From Achromobacter xylosoxidans (GTDB taxonomy: Bacteria > Pseudomonadota > Gammaproteobacteria > Burkholderiales > Burkholderiaceae_B), in NCBI RefSeq assembly GCF_001457475.1, contig NZ_LN831029.1, positions 1,984,001 to 2,048,000 on the forward strand: a stretch of 64,000 nt of DNA, in the 5' to 3' direction. Under the pieces are notes generated by a model, which searched no databases, was not told the origin of the DNA, and saw only the letters and a list, made by a program, of their open reading frames with translations. Shown in pieces: positions 7,972-15,551 of this stretch (positions are counted from its first letter, which is position 1; the number at the start of each line of letters is the position of its first letter). The position numbers were made by a program, and so were the translations under genes.

Positions 7972-8271
7972 ATGAACTACTTCGAGATACCCGTGTCGCC
8001 GATTCCGCAGGTGTTCGCGATTTCGCTGGGCGGCGACGACTATCGGCTGACATTGCAATACCGCGACGGCTGGATCCTGGACGTGGCCGACGATCTGGGC
8101 CGGCCGCTGGTATGCGGCGTTCCGTTGGTGGCCGGCCTGAACCTGTTGGGCCAGTACCGCCACCTCGGTTTCACCGGCGGGCTGCGGGTGACGGGGGCGG
8201 AATCGCCGGACGACGCGCCGACGTTCACCGACCTGGGCCGCGGCGCCCGGCTTTATTGGGTGGCGGACTGA
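7972..8271 (+). CDS. Baseplate plug-like protein
   Basis: A 99-residue protein with GGAGA (7963-7967) before the ATG. The start MNYFEIPVSPIPQVF and the repeated beta strands (YRLTLQYRDGWILDVAD) are characteristic of the short plug protein that follows the Dit-like gene in cyanophage Pam3- and AP22-like baseplates. It likely fills the hub interior and connects it to the tube. It is followed, with 1 nt between stop and start, by the hub gene. Confidence 0.65.
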   Translation: MNYFEIPVSPIPQVFAISLGGDDYRLTLQYRDGWILDVADDLGRPLVCGVPLVAGLNLLGQYRHLGFTGGLRVTGAESPDDAPTFTDLGRGARLYWVAD

Positions 8272-8272
8272 C

Positions 8273-9301
8273 ATGGCCGGGACGACCACAATGGAACCCA
8301 TCGCCGTGTACGGCGATCCGGTGGACGACGACAAGGGCGTGCGCCAGTGGGGCAGGAAAGTGTCGTTGATCGTCGGCGACGAGGAAGCGCTGGATCTGTC
8401 GGCGCTCAGTTTCAGCTTCGCGATCAAGCGCAATGATGCCAAGACGCCCAACACCGCCACCATCAAGGTGATGAATGCCAGTCGCGAGACGGCCAGCATG
8501 GTGCAGCGCGAATTCACCCGGGTCGTGCTGCAGGCCGGCTACGAGGGCAACTACGGCGTGATCTTCCACGGCAACGTGGTGCGGGCCAGGTGGGGCGGAT
8601 CGGGCGACACCGAGACGGTGCTGGAGATCACGGCGGCCGATGGCGACAAGGCCTACAACTTCGCGGTGGTCAATGCGACCGTGCCCAAGGGCTCCACCCG
8701 CGCCGACAAGGTGCGGTTGCTGTGCTCGGCCATGAACCTGTATGGCGTCAGGCAGGGCTACGTGCCCGACCTGGGCGGCAAGACCGCCATCCGCGGAGCC
8801 GTGATGTCCGGCATGGTGCGCGACCACATGCAGGACGTCTGTGACGGCGCGAACACGCTGTGGAGCATCCAGGACGGCAAAGTCGTGATCGTTCCCGAGA
8901 CCGCCTACGTGCCGGGCTCGGTGCCCGTCATCTCGCACGACACCGGCCTGGTCGGCATGCCCGAACAGGCAGAGAAGGGCATCAAGGTGCGCATGTTGCT
9001 CAACCCCAGCATCCGCGTGGGCGGGCTGGTCAACCTGGACAACAGCCGCATCGCCGAGTACGGCTACGAGGGGCGCGCCCAGGGCAAGGACGCGACAGAA
9101 ATCGATCGCGGCGAACAGCGCCGCATCAGCGGCGACGGCTACTACTACGTCATGGAAGTCGAGCATCGCGGGCATACCCGCGACAACGACTGGTACACGG
9201 AGATCCTGTGCCTGGCCACCGATGCGACGCTGTTCCCGGGCGACCTGGGACGGGCAGGGGCGGAGGGCGCCGCGGCCAGGCCGGCCGACGTCGTCAAGTA
9301 A
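8273..9301 (+). CDS. Baseplate hub protein
   Basis: A 342-residue protein between the plug and spike genes, the place of the hub (gp27/gpD/gp44-like). Features include an N-terminal beta region (KVSLIVGDEEALDLSALSF), a phage-hub-like YEGNYGVIFHGNVVRARWGG segment near residues 85-105, and a C-terminal YYYVMEVEHRGHTRDNDWYT stretch. Hub trimers sit above the spike and form the adaptor from threefold to sixfold symmetry. The Ala-rich last 15 residues look disordered. Confidence 0.75.
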   Translation: MAGTTTMEPIAVYGDPVDDDKGVRQWGRKVSLIVGDEEALDLSALSFSFAIKRNDAKTPNTATIKVMNASRETASMVQREFTRVVLQAGYEGNYGVIFHGNVVRARWGGSGDTETVLEITAADGDKAYNFAVVNATVPKGSTRADKVRLLCSAMNLYGVRQGYVPDLGGKTAIRGAVMSGMVRDHMQDVCDGANTLWSIQDGKVVIVPETAYVPGSVPVISHDTGLVGMPEQAEKGIKVRMLLNPSIRVGGLVNLDNSRIAEYGYEGRAQGKDATEIDRGEQRRISGDGYYYVMEVEHRGHTRDNDWYTEILCLATDATLFPGDLGRAGAEGAAARPADVVK

Positions 9302-9335
9302 CGGCCCGCGCGGCTTCATTTCAGCAGGATGATTC

Positions 9336-10079
9336 ATGAACCGACTAGAGAATTTGAACGACCCGCAAGCCGCGATCGGCGCGGCGCTGCGCGGCGCGCT
9401 GGCGCAGACCTGGACCGCCATGCCGGCCATCATCGGCGCGTTCGACCCGGTGGCCATGACGTGCACCGCGCAACCGGCCATCCGCGCGCGCGTCACCACG
9501 CCCGAGGGAACGCAGCGCAGCATGACGTTGCCGCTGCTGGTGGATTGCCCCGTGTACTTTCCCGCGGGGGGCAATTGCACGCTGACTTTCCCGGTGAAGC
9601 CCGGGGACGAATGCCTGGTGGTGTTCGCGTCGCGCTGCATCGATGCCTGGTGGCAATCGGGCCAGGTCCAGGACCAGGCGGAAGTGCGGATGCATGACCT
9701 GTCCGACGGCTTTGTCTATGTGGGCGTGCGGTCGCAGCCGCGGGTGCTGCCCGCGGTCAGCACTCACACGACCCAGTTGCGCAGCGACGACGGCTCGACG
9801 TTCCTGGAGCTGGATCCGGCCGCGGGCAAGGTGAGGATCGTGGCGCCGGGCGGCTTCGACGTGGTCGCGCCGACGTCCGAGTTCTCCGGACAGGTGCTGG
9901 TCAACGGCCTGCTGAGCTATCTGGCCGGCCTGGTCGGCAGCGGCGGCCAGGGCAATACCGCCCAGATCACCGGCGTGTTGAACGTGATCGGCCAGATCCT
10001 GGCCAATGGAAAACGGGTGGACGACACGCACACCCACATCGCCCAAGGGGCCAACGCGGTGACCACACCGCCCAATTGA
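9336..10079 (+). CDS. Baseplate spike protein (Gp138/Gp5-like)
   Basis: A 247-residue protein. Residues 20-110 have the OB-fold look of Gp138_N-type spike domains (TWTAMPAIIGAFDPVAMTCT, LPLLVDCPVYFPAGG). The C-terminal part shows beta-helix-like repeats (SEFSGQVLVNGLLSY, ITGVLNVIGQILANGK). It ends with KRVDDTHTHIAQG, the THTH motif that coordinates metal at the tip of membrane-piercing spikes. It would form the trimeric needle at the tube end. Its gene is followed directly by the wedge genes. Confidence 0.85.
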   Translation: MNRLENLNDPQAAIGAALRGALAQTWTAMPAIIGAFDPVAMTCTAQPAIRARVTTPEGTQRSMTLPLLVDCPVYFPAGGNCTLTFPVKPGDECLVVFASRCIDAWWQSGQVQDQAEVRMHDLSDGFVYVGVRSQPRVLPAVSTHTTQLRSDDGSTFLELDPAAGKVRIVAPGGFDVVAPTSEFSGQVLVNGLLSYLAGLVGSGGQGNTAQITGVLNVIGQILANGKRVDDTHTHIAQGANAVTTPPN

Positions 10080-10087
10080 GGACTCCC

Positions 10088-10441
10088 ATGCGTTACCGAA
10101 AACTGGACGCCGACGGCGACTATTCATTCGGCTCGTCACGGGCCGATTTCCATCGCGACACGGCCGCGACCGTGGCTCAGGCCGTCAAGACGCGGCTGAT
10201 GCTGGCGCGCGGTGAATGGTTCCTCGACGTCACCGAAGGCATGCCCTGGCGCGGCGAGGTGCTGGGCAAGCAGTCCAGGGCCAGCTACGACTGGGCCATC
10301 CGCCAGCGCATCCTGGGCACGGCCGGCGTGACCGGTCTGGCCGGGTATTCGAGCCGGCTCGATCCGCAAACCCGCGGCCTGAGCGTTACGGCATCCATCT
10401 CAACCCTTTACGGCACGGCCACTGTGCAGGCGGCATTATGA
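10088..10441 (+). CDS. Baseplate wedge protein, gp25-like
   Basis: A 117-residue protein. The ATG at 10088 is chosen because TTGAGGAC lies just upstream and overlaps the spike stop. It has the compact alpha/beta pattern and RYRKLDADGDYSFG start seen in the gp25/W-like wedge proteins of small contractile phages, and it is followed by the J-like gene with which gp25 proteins always pair. gp25 anchors the first sheath ring to the baseplate. The last codons overlap the next start (ATGA). Confidence 0.75.
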   Translation: MRYRKLDADGDYSFGSSRADFHRDTAATVAQAVKTRLMLARGEWFLDVTEGMPWRGEVLGKQSRASYDWAIRQRILGTAGVTGLAGYSSRLDPQTRGLSVTASISTLYGTATVQAAL

Positions 10442-11619
10442 CGATTCCATCCACGGCCCCGGTCATCGACGCCGCGGGCATACGCGCGCCGAGTTACGGC
10501 GAGGTGCTGCAGTATTTCAAGGAGCAGTACCGCGGCATCTACGGCGCGGACACCTATCTGGAGGCGGACAGCCAGGACGGCCAGTTGCTGGCCCTGTTCG
10601 CCCTGGCCATCCACGAGGCCAACACGGCGGCGATCAATGTGTACAACGCGTTCTCGCCCGCCACCGCCGCCAATGCGGCGCTGTCCAGCAACGTCAAGAT
10701 CAACGGCCTGGCGCGCGGCGTGGCGACGCGCTCTGCGGTGGACCTGCGCATCGTCGGGCAGGGCGGCGTCACCATCGTCGATGGCGTGGCGACCGATGCC
10801 AATCGCGGCCGCTGGCAATTGCCGTCCAGCGTCACCATCCCGCCTGGCGGCGAGATCACCGTCACCGCGCTTAGCCAGACGCTGGGCGCGGTGACGGCGC
10901 CGGCCGGCAGCGTCAACCAGATCGGCACGCCGACGCTGGGCTGGCAGTCCGTCACCAATCCGGCGGCCGCGACCCCCGGCGCGCCGGTCGAGAGCGATGC
11001 CGCTTTGCGGGTGCGGCAGGCCATCTCGGTGGCCCTGCCATCGCGCAGCGTGCTGGAGGGCACCATCGGCGCGGTGGCGTCGGTGCCCGGGGTATTGCGC
11101 CATGCCGCCTTCGAGAACGACGCCGCGGTGGTCGACGCCCACGGGCTGCCGCCGCACAGCATCGCCCTGGTGGTCGACGGCGGCGACGCGGCCTCGATCG
11201 CGCAAGCCATCGCCGCCAAGAAGACGCCCGGCACGGGCACGCACGGCACCACCGCGGTGGTGGTGACGGACATCTACGGCATCGCGCATCGCATCCGCTT
11301 TTTCCGGCCCACCCTCGTGCCGCTCTCGGTGCAGGTGCAGATGCGGGCGCTGCCCGGGTACACCACGGCCATCGGGCAAGCGGTGCAGCGCGCGGTTGCC
11401 GACTACATCAATGGGGTCGCGATCGGCGGCGGCGCCAGCGCCTCGGTGGAATGGGCCGACGCTATCTCGGCCGCGAACGGCGTGGCGGGCAATGGCACGT
11501 TCAAGATCACGGGCCTGGCGCTGCGCGGCCCGGCCGGCGATGGCGCGCCGGATGTGCCGCTGGCCTTCAACGAAGCCGCCGCCGCGACGCCCGACGACGT
11601 GAAACTCACGGTGAGCTGA
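10438..11619 (+). CDS. Baseplate J-like protein
   Basis: A 393-residue protein starting at the ATG that overlaps the wedge stop by 4 nt. The region APVESDAALRVRQAI, the Gly/Ala-rich core with GSVNQIGTPTLGWQSVTNP, and IRFFRPTLVPLSVQVQMRAL are hallmarks of the P2 J/T4 gp6 baseplate family. J-like proteins form the ring of wedges that opens when the sheath contracts. It is intact and complete. Confidence 0.9.
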   Translation: MTIPSTAPVIDAAGIRAPSYGEVLQYFKEQYRGIYGADTYLEADSQDGQLLALFALAIHEANTAAINVYNAFSPATAANAALSSNVKINGLARGVATRSAVDLRIVGQGGVTIVDGVATDANRGRWQLPSSVTIPPGGEITVTALSQTLGAVTAPAGSVNQIGTPTLGWQSVTNPAAATPGAPVESDAALRVRQAISVALPSRSVLEGTIGAVASVPGVLRHAAFENDAAVVDAHGLPPHSIALVVDGGDAASIAQAIAAKKTPGTGTHGTTAVVVTDIYGIAHRIRFFRPTLVPLSVQVQMRALPGYTTAIGQAVQRAVADYINGVAIGGGASASVEWADAISAANGVAGNGTFKITGLALRGPAGDGAPDVPLAFNEAAAATPDDVKLTVS

Positions 11620-11620
11620 C

Positions 11621-12286
11621 ATGGCCAATACGGACGACTACATCGCGCGGCTGTCGGCCTGGCACCGCGGCAAGCCCAGGTTCGTTGCCACCGTGACCGC
11701 CCTGTGCGGCGCGGCGGCCAGCCTGCGTGAGTTGTACGGCGGCATGCCGGCGGCTTTCGACCTGGACCTGGCGGTCGGGGCGCAGCTGGATGCCGTGGGG
11801 CGCTGGGTGGGGCTGGACCGGAAGGTCCGCACGCCGATCGCCAACGTGTATTTCTCGCACGACACCGACGGCCTGGGTTTCGACCAAGGGGTATGGCAGG
11901 GACCGTTCGATCCGGACAGCGGCCTGACCGCGCTGGACGACGACACCTATCGCCTGCTGCTGCGCGCCAAGATCGGCGCCAACCACTGGGACGGCACGCT
12001 GGAGACGTCGGCCGCCATCCTGGAGCGCATCTTCGGCGGCGGCACCCACGTGTTCATCCAGGACAACGGCGACATGTCGGTCGACATCGGCGTCGCCGGC
12101 ACGCCGCCGTCGGCGCTGTTCCTGGCGCTCCTGACGGGCGGATACATCCCGCTCAAGCCGGAGGGCGTGCGCATCAGTTACTACGTCATCCCCTCGAACG
12201 AGGGGCCCCTGTTCGGTTTTGACGTTCAGAACCATTACATCTCGGGGTTCGACAGCGGACTCTGGGGTTCGCTTTTCGCAGGTTGA
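11621..12286 (+). CDS. DUF2612 baseplate/tail protein (P2 I-like)
   Basis: A 221-residue protein 1 nt after the J-like gene. It has the DUF2612 look: LAVGAQLDAVGRWVGLDRKV, FSHDTDGLGFDQGVWQGPFD, and a C-terminal FDSGLWGSLFAG. In contractile phages this gene lies between J and the fibre and links the fibre to the wedge, as I/gp7 proteins do. The FD..LW motif appears twice (near residues 83-93 and 212-220), likely a repeated beta element. Confidence 0.8.
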   Translation: MANTDDYIARLSAWHRGKPRFVATVTALCGAAASLRELYGGMPAAFDLDLAVGAQLDAVGRWVGLDRKVRTPIANVYFSHDTDGLGFDQGVWQGPFDPDSGLTALDDDTYRLLLRAKIGANHWDGTLETSAAILERIFGGGTHVFIQDNGDMSVDIGVAGTPPSALFLALLTGGYIPLKPEGVRISYYVIPSNEGPLFGFDVQNHYISGFDSGLWGSLFAG

Positions 12287-12300
12287 ATAAGGACAATTCC

Positions 12301-13248
12301 GTGGCTATCAATCAAATTCTTCCCTTCGGCACCGTGCCCGGCGCCAACGTGCTCGATCCCGCCGACTACCAGGCCCTGGCTGCCCGGCTGGGCGGCTTCT
12401 CGGCCGGCACGGCCAAATCCAAGGAACTCAACACCGTCTGGCGCCAGGCGTCCTTCGTGGCCGCCATGATCGGCCAGTACATCGCCGACAAGACGGGCCA
12501 GGACGTACTGGACGACGGCGACCTGGCGGCGCTGCAGGCCCGCTTCGTGGCGGCGCTGGCGGCGTCGCCGGCGCTGACCGGGACCCCGACCGCACCGACG
12601 CCGGCGGCGGGGGACAAGAGCGCCCGTATCGCCACGACCGCGTTCGTGGCGGGGAATTTCCCCAGGATCTACTCGATCAATGCGCTGCCGACTCAGGATG
12701 TCGGTCCCATCATCGTCGCGGAATGCGCCGAAGTGTGGAACTGGGTGACCGGACAGTATTTCACCGGCTACCGCTCGCCGCTTTGCGGCCGCCCGTTGGA
12801 CGGCCATACCAACCTGCCGCTGGCCAGCGAGGTCGACGCCACCGGCGGTTTGCTGTCGAAGACGGACTACGCCGCGCTATGGGGTTACGCGCAGGAGCAG
12901 GGGTTGGTGAAAACCGAGGCCGTGTGGTCGGCAAACCGCGGCAGCCATTGGTTTTCGGACTATTCGGCGACACAGTTCCGGGTGCCGGATCTGCGCGATA
13001 TGTTCCGTCGGTTTACCGGAACTGACGCTGACACTGCAAATGCGAGAGCGATGGCTAGCCGGCAGGCCGGAGCAATCGCCAGCCACTCTCACGCAATCCC
13101 AAACGAAACTTGGGACGCGTTCAGCGGTTCCTCTGCAATGGGTGTTGGGGGTAAGTCAGGCACGGTCATAGGACGGGGAACGACGAACACTGGAGGCAAG
13201 GAAACGCGGCCTACCAACGTCGCTTTCTATCCCCGGATTCACGCTTGA
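12301..13248 (+). CDS. Tail fibre protein with exchangeable C-terminus (cassette A active)
   Basis: A 315-residue fibre. The start is taken as GTG at 12301 because AAGGAC (12289-12294) is well placed; a TTG upstream at 12283 is unlikely. Residues 1-244 are constant and contain a collar-like part (RVPDLRDMFRRFTG). From Thr245 (TANARAMASRQ) the sequence is encoded after a 13-bp core repeated in three silent cassettes downstream. The active tip has the SHSH motif and the usual C-terminal NVAFYPRIHA. The fibre tip decides which target surface is bound, so replacing it would change killing range. Confidence 0.88.
   Translation: MAINQILPFGTVPGANVLDPADYQALAARLGGFSAGTAKSKELNTVWRQASFVAAMIGQYIADKTGQDVLDDGDLAALQARFVAALAASPALTGTPTAPTPAAGDKSARIATTAFVAGNFPRIYSINALPTQDVGPIIVAECAEVWNWVTGQYFTGYRSPLCGRPLDGHTNLPLASEVDATGGLLSKTDYAALWGYAQEQGLVKTEAVWSANRGSHWFSDYSATQFRVPDLRDMFRRFTGTDADTANARAMASRQAGAIASHSHAIPNETWDAFSGSSAMGVGGKSGTVIGRGTTNTGGKETRPTNVAFYPRIHA
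13032..13044 (+). repeat. Shufflon recombination core, active site copy
   Basis: CACTGCAAATGCG within the fibre gene, read in frame as ACT-GCA-AAT-GCG after the first C. It is the only copy in direct orientation; three inverted copies lie at 13446-13458, 13718-13730 and 13980-13992. The next bases AGA are shared with the copy of cassette B but not with C and D. The bases before the core differ in all four, so 13 bp is the common core. Confidence 0.88.
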
Positions 13249-13250
13249 TT

Positions 13251-13458
13251 TCAGACATGAATCCGTGGGTGATAGGCAATATTCATCGGTCGTGTTTCTG
13301 GGCCGCCTGACAGTCCCGTGGTGCCGGAGCCATAAAGCGCGTAAGAACTCTGGCCTGGCCCTAACGAGCCTTCTCCTACGCCCACGGCCAAGCTTGTGTG
13401 GAGGTGGCTTTGGACTTGCTGCGGCTGGCGCGTCGCTAGCGTTCTCGCATTTGCAGTG
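13251..13458 (-). other. Silent tail-fibre C-terminal cassette B
   Basis: Read on the minus strand from the core, the frame encodes 68 residues beginning TANARTLATRQPQQVQSHLH and ending MNIAYHPRIHV, then TGA at 13251-13253. It has no start codon or ribosome-binding site of its own. It aligns with the active tip at both ends, including an HxH motif (SHLHT), and differs in the middle. Fused to the constant region it would give a fibre of 312 residues. Confidence 0.88.
13446..13458 (-). repeat. Shufflon recombination core, cassette B
   Basis: Minus-strand copy of CACTGCAAATGCG, followed by AGA as in the active copy. It is inverted relative to the copy at 13032, so recombination between the two inverts 13032-13458 and does not delete it. 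Confidence 0.85.
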
Positions 13459-13468
13459 GGACGGACGG

Positions 13469-13730
13469 TCAGGCATGAATACGGGGGAGGTAGGCAGTGT
13501 TCAGGCTCCGATTCTCAGTTCCGCCCGCTGCGCTTACCCCTTGGTTGCTATCCCTCGTGACATATTCCGATTCCGATCCGTTCGCGTTGAAGGGCCAATA
13601 GTTGTTCCCTCCATTAACTGCGCGCATGGTCGAGCCGAGGCCGCCGCCAGACCGCTGCATGATTAGCGTATGAACGTGCGCTTTCATTGCATCCGCCTGG
13701 CGCGTGCCCAGCACCCGCGCATTTGCAGTG
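13469..13730 (-). other. Silent tail-fibre C-terminal cassette C
   Basis: The minus-strand frame from the core encodes 86 residues starting TANARVLGTRQADAMKAHVH and ending NTAYLPRIHA, with its stop at 13469-13471. It is longer than the active tip, with a central RSGGGLGSTMRAVNGGNNYW stretch not seen in A or B. It has an HxH motif (AHVHT). No promoter or start is seen, so it is silent unless inverted. The fused fibre would be 330 residues. Confidence 0.88.
13718..13730 (-). repeat. Shufflon recombination core, cassette C
   Basis: Minus-strand copy of CACTGCAAATGCG. It is followed by CGGGTGCTGGG, a longer match shared only with cassette D, which suggests that C and D recombined or duplicated more recently. 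Confidence 0.85.
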
Positions 13731-13739
13731 ACGACGACG

Positions 13740-13992
13740 TCATACGTGCAGGCGCGGATGATAGGCAACGTTGGCAGGCCTCACCCGGGCCACGTTGCCA
13801 GACGTTGGGACGCCTGCTGTTCCCGGCGCGCTGGCGATCTTCATACCGGCCATTGGCACCGCCGGTTCCAGTCCCCAATCTGCGACGCCGGTCGTCGAGT
13901 AGTCAGCGATCGAGGAAAGGCCCGTCGGGCCGCCGTTCACTGCAATGCTGCTTCCCTGCTGTTTGGATCCCAGCACCCGCGCATTTGCAGTG
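13740..13992 (-). other. Silent tail-fibre C-terminal cassette D
   Basis: The minus-strand frame from the core encodes 83 residues starting TANARVLGSKQQGSSIAVNG and ending NVAYHPRLHV, stop at 13740-13742. Unlike A, B and C it lacks the HxH motif near its start, so its tip may fold differently. It lies directly before the ribosome-binding site of the fibre-assembly gene, so inversion through its core leaves that gene intact. The fused fibre would be 327 residues. Confidence 0.87.
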
Positions 13993-13997
13993 CAAAT
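13980..13997 (-). repeat. Shufflon core of cassette D inside a 15-bp palindrome
   Basis: The core CACTGCAAATGCG occupies 13980-13992 on the minus strand. Only here it overlaps the perfect palindrome ATTTGCAGTGCAAAT (13983-13997), so part of the core is also present in the opposite direction at the outer border of the shufflon. Confidence 0.8.
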
Positions 13998-14020
13998 TTC
14001 ATTCCGAAGGAGAAAACAAT

Positions 14021-14371
14021 ATGCAAAAAGCAGTATTCCAGACCGACAACGACGGCCTTTACCTGTATCAGTCGACCGCAAACGAACTGGCCTTGACGCC
14101 GGGCACATTCAACATCCCCTACGGCGCATACGAGGACGCGCCGCCGGCGCCTCCGGCCGGAAAATGGCCCCGGCGCCTGGGCGATGCCTGGGCCATGGTC
14201 GATGACTATCGCACCACGCCGCTGTGGGTGGTGGAGACGGGAGCGCCGTATTCGATCGGCGCGCAGCATGACGGCACGATCGGCAAGGTCAGCTATCCGG
14301 GCTGGGGGGAATTGCCGGCCTGGCTGACCGCGGTGGAACCGCCGCGCCCGGTTGAAAGCGCTGCCGCGTAG
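14021..14371 (+). CDS. Putative tail-fibre assembly chaperone
   Basis: A 116-residue protein. GAAGGAGA (14006-14013) before the ATG at 14021 decides the start; the frame is open further upstream but that part runs into the shufflon. Small aromatic-rich proteins right after the fibre gene are usually fibre-assembly chaperones. This one has FNIPYGAYEDAPPAPPAGKW and a WVVETGAP segment in that style, but no firm family match is claimed. It stays outside the invertible segment, so it must serve all four fibre tips. It converges with the recombinase gene, 2 nt apart. Confidence 0.65.
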   Translation: MQKAVFQTDNDGLYLYQSTANELALTPGTFNIPYGAYEDAPPAPPAGKWPRRLGDAWAMVDDYRTTPLWVVETGAPYSIGAQHDGTIGKVSYPGWGELPAWLTAVEPPRPVESAAA

Positions 14372-14373
14372 CG

Positions 14374-15396
14374 TCAGGCGGCCAGGGGCAACGTATCCAG
14401 CTCGATCTCGCGCTCGCGCCGCATTTCCTCGAGCTGGCGCCGGCCTAGCTGGCTGCGCGCCAGCTTCTGGGCCAGTTCGCGCCCATGCGGGTGGTAATAG
14501 CGCAGCAGCATGCGGGTGTCGACGTTGCCGTTGACCTTGGCCAATTCATGGATCTGGAACACGGTGGCAAGTTGCGACGTGCCTTCGTGTCGCAGATCAT
14601 GGAATCGCAGGTCGCGGAAGTAGGCGGGATTGGGGCGCCGGCCATAGTGCCGGCACATGCCTTCGTATCGCGATCGGGCACGGCGACGGGCGCGAATGAA
14701 TGCCCGGGTGACCGAGCCGGGTTGCATTGCGAAGATGCGACCTCGCATCGGTTTGCCTGTGACCCAGCGGCGCAGGGCCTCGCGGGCCCGGGGGGTAAGC
14801 GGAACATCGCGGGCCCGGCCATTTTTCGTGTGGGGCAGATGCACCACTCCGTGCATCAGATCCAGATGCTCGCGCTGGATCCCCACGACCTCGGACCGGC
14901 GCATGCCGGTTTCCTTGGCCACCGTCAGGATCGTGGGTAGCTCGGCCGAGCGGGTGGCGCGGATGATCCATTCCAGTTCTTTGCGCGGACAGTCGTCCTC
15001 CGACAGCCCGCGCAGGGTAATGCGGTCGAACAGACGCCGGTCTCGAGCGTCGTCCACAGCCGGACGTCGCACCAGCTGGACAGGATTGGCCAACTGGTCG
15101 AAACCCCAATCCTTTCGGATCACCGTATAGACGTGTGACAGGAAAGCCATGCGGCGCACCACGGTGGCCGGGGCACGATCCTTGAGCCATTCGTCGCGCA
15201 ATTCCGTCAGGTCCGAGCTGCGGATGCGATCGACCGGGCGGATCGCCAGACGCGTGGCGCGCCAGATCCGCGCGATCGACTGTTCCGACGTATGGCCTTT
15301 CTTGGTTGCCGAGACCTCGAGGAGATAGCGGGCGAGCGCCTCGGCGAGGGTCGGAGCGGGCTTGCGGCGAGGTTGGCGGCGGGTCCAAGGTTTCAT
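14374..15396 (-). CDS. Tyrosine recombinase, probable shufflon recombinase
   Basis: A 340-residue protein from the ATG at 15396; the frame is open further upstream but without family-like sequence. Catalytic residues seen: Arg166 in TGMRRSE, Lys191 in HTKNGRAR, His266-x-x-Arg269 in FHDLRHE, and Tyr300 in LLRYYHP. The usual LGH motif before the tyrosine reads VNG, so its histidine is missing. The N-terminal 150 residues fit a SAM-like core-binding domain. It sits 3' of the shufflon and before the lysis genes, not at the end of the element where an integrase normally lies, and no attachment sites were found. This favours a role in inverting the fibre cassettes, as Rci does in R64. A remnant integrase remains possible. 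Confidence 0.75.
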   Translation of the reverse strand: MKPWTRRQPRRKPAPTLAEALARYLLEVSATKKGHTSEQSIARIWRATRLAIRPVDRIRSSDLTELRDEWLKDRAPATVVRRMAFLSHVYTVIRKDWGFDQLANPVQLVRRPAVDDARDRRLFDRITLRGLSEDDCPRKELEWIIRATRSAELPTILTVAKETGMRRSEVVGIQREHLDLMHGVVHLPHTKNGRARDVPLTPRAREALRRWVTGKPMRGRIFAMQPGSVTRAFIRARRRARSRYEGMCRHYGRRPNPAYFRDLRFHDLRHEGTSQLATVFQIHELAKVNGNVDTRMLLRYYHPHGRELAQKLARSQLGRRQLEEMRREREIELDTLPLAA

Positions 15397-15551
15397 GGCA
15401 GGTCGGACTGAAAGGAAAGGGAAATAGACAGGGAAGATACCAGGACGCATGCAGGCAGCGCCTGCACCAAACGGACGACAGTGTCGCCCGCATTTCAATT
15501 TGTCCATCCGGTGCGCCATTGCGGCGCCCGTGATGTTCACGGGAGGCAGCA

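Larger units (their letters stand above)
13032..13992. repeat. Shufflon: one active and three silent tail-fibre 3' ends
   Basis: This 961-bp segment holds four fibre C-terminus cassettes: A (active, plus strand) and B, C and D (silent, minus strand). They are packed with only 2, 10 and 9 nt between them. Each starts with the same 13-bp core in the same reading phase, stays open, and ends in a PRIH or PRLH motif directly before its own stop. Inversion between the direct core at 13032 and any inverted core would fuse that cassette in frame to the constant part. The layout matches the R64 PilV shufflon in logic but has an unrelated core sequence. Confidence 0.88.

Noticed and set aside
13032..13992. 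Diversity-generating retroelement (template/variable repeats as in Bordetella phage BPP-1)
   Set aside because: No reverse transcriptase gene or near-identical template repeat with adenine-specific changes is present. The cassettes are inverted, differ by whole segments and share only short cores.
13670..14020. Long open frame upstream of the fibre-assembly gene
   Set aside because: It runs through the silent cassettes on the opposite strand. The ribosome-binding site at 14006-14013 shows that translation starts at 14021.
14374..15396. Integrase marking the end of a normal prophage with att sites
   Set aside because: No tRNA target or flanking direct repeat was seen at the element ends, and the gene lies inside the cluster before the lysis genes. 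The possibility is kept open in the feature text.
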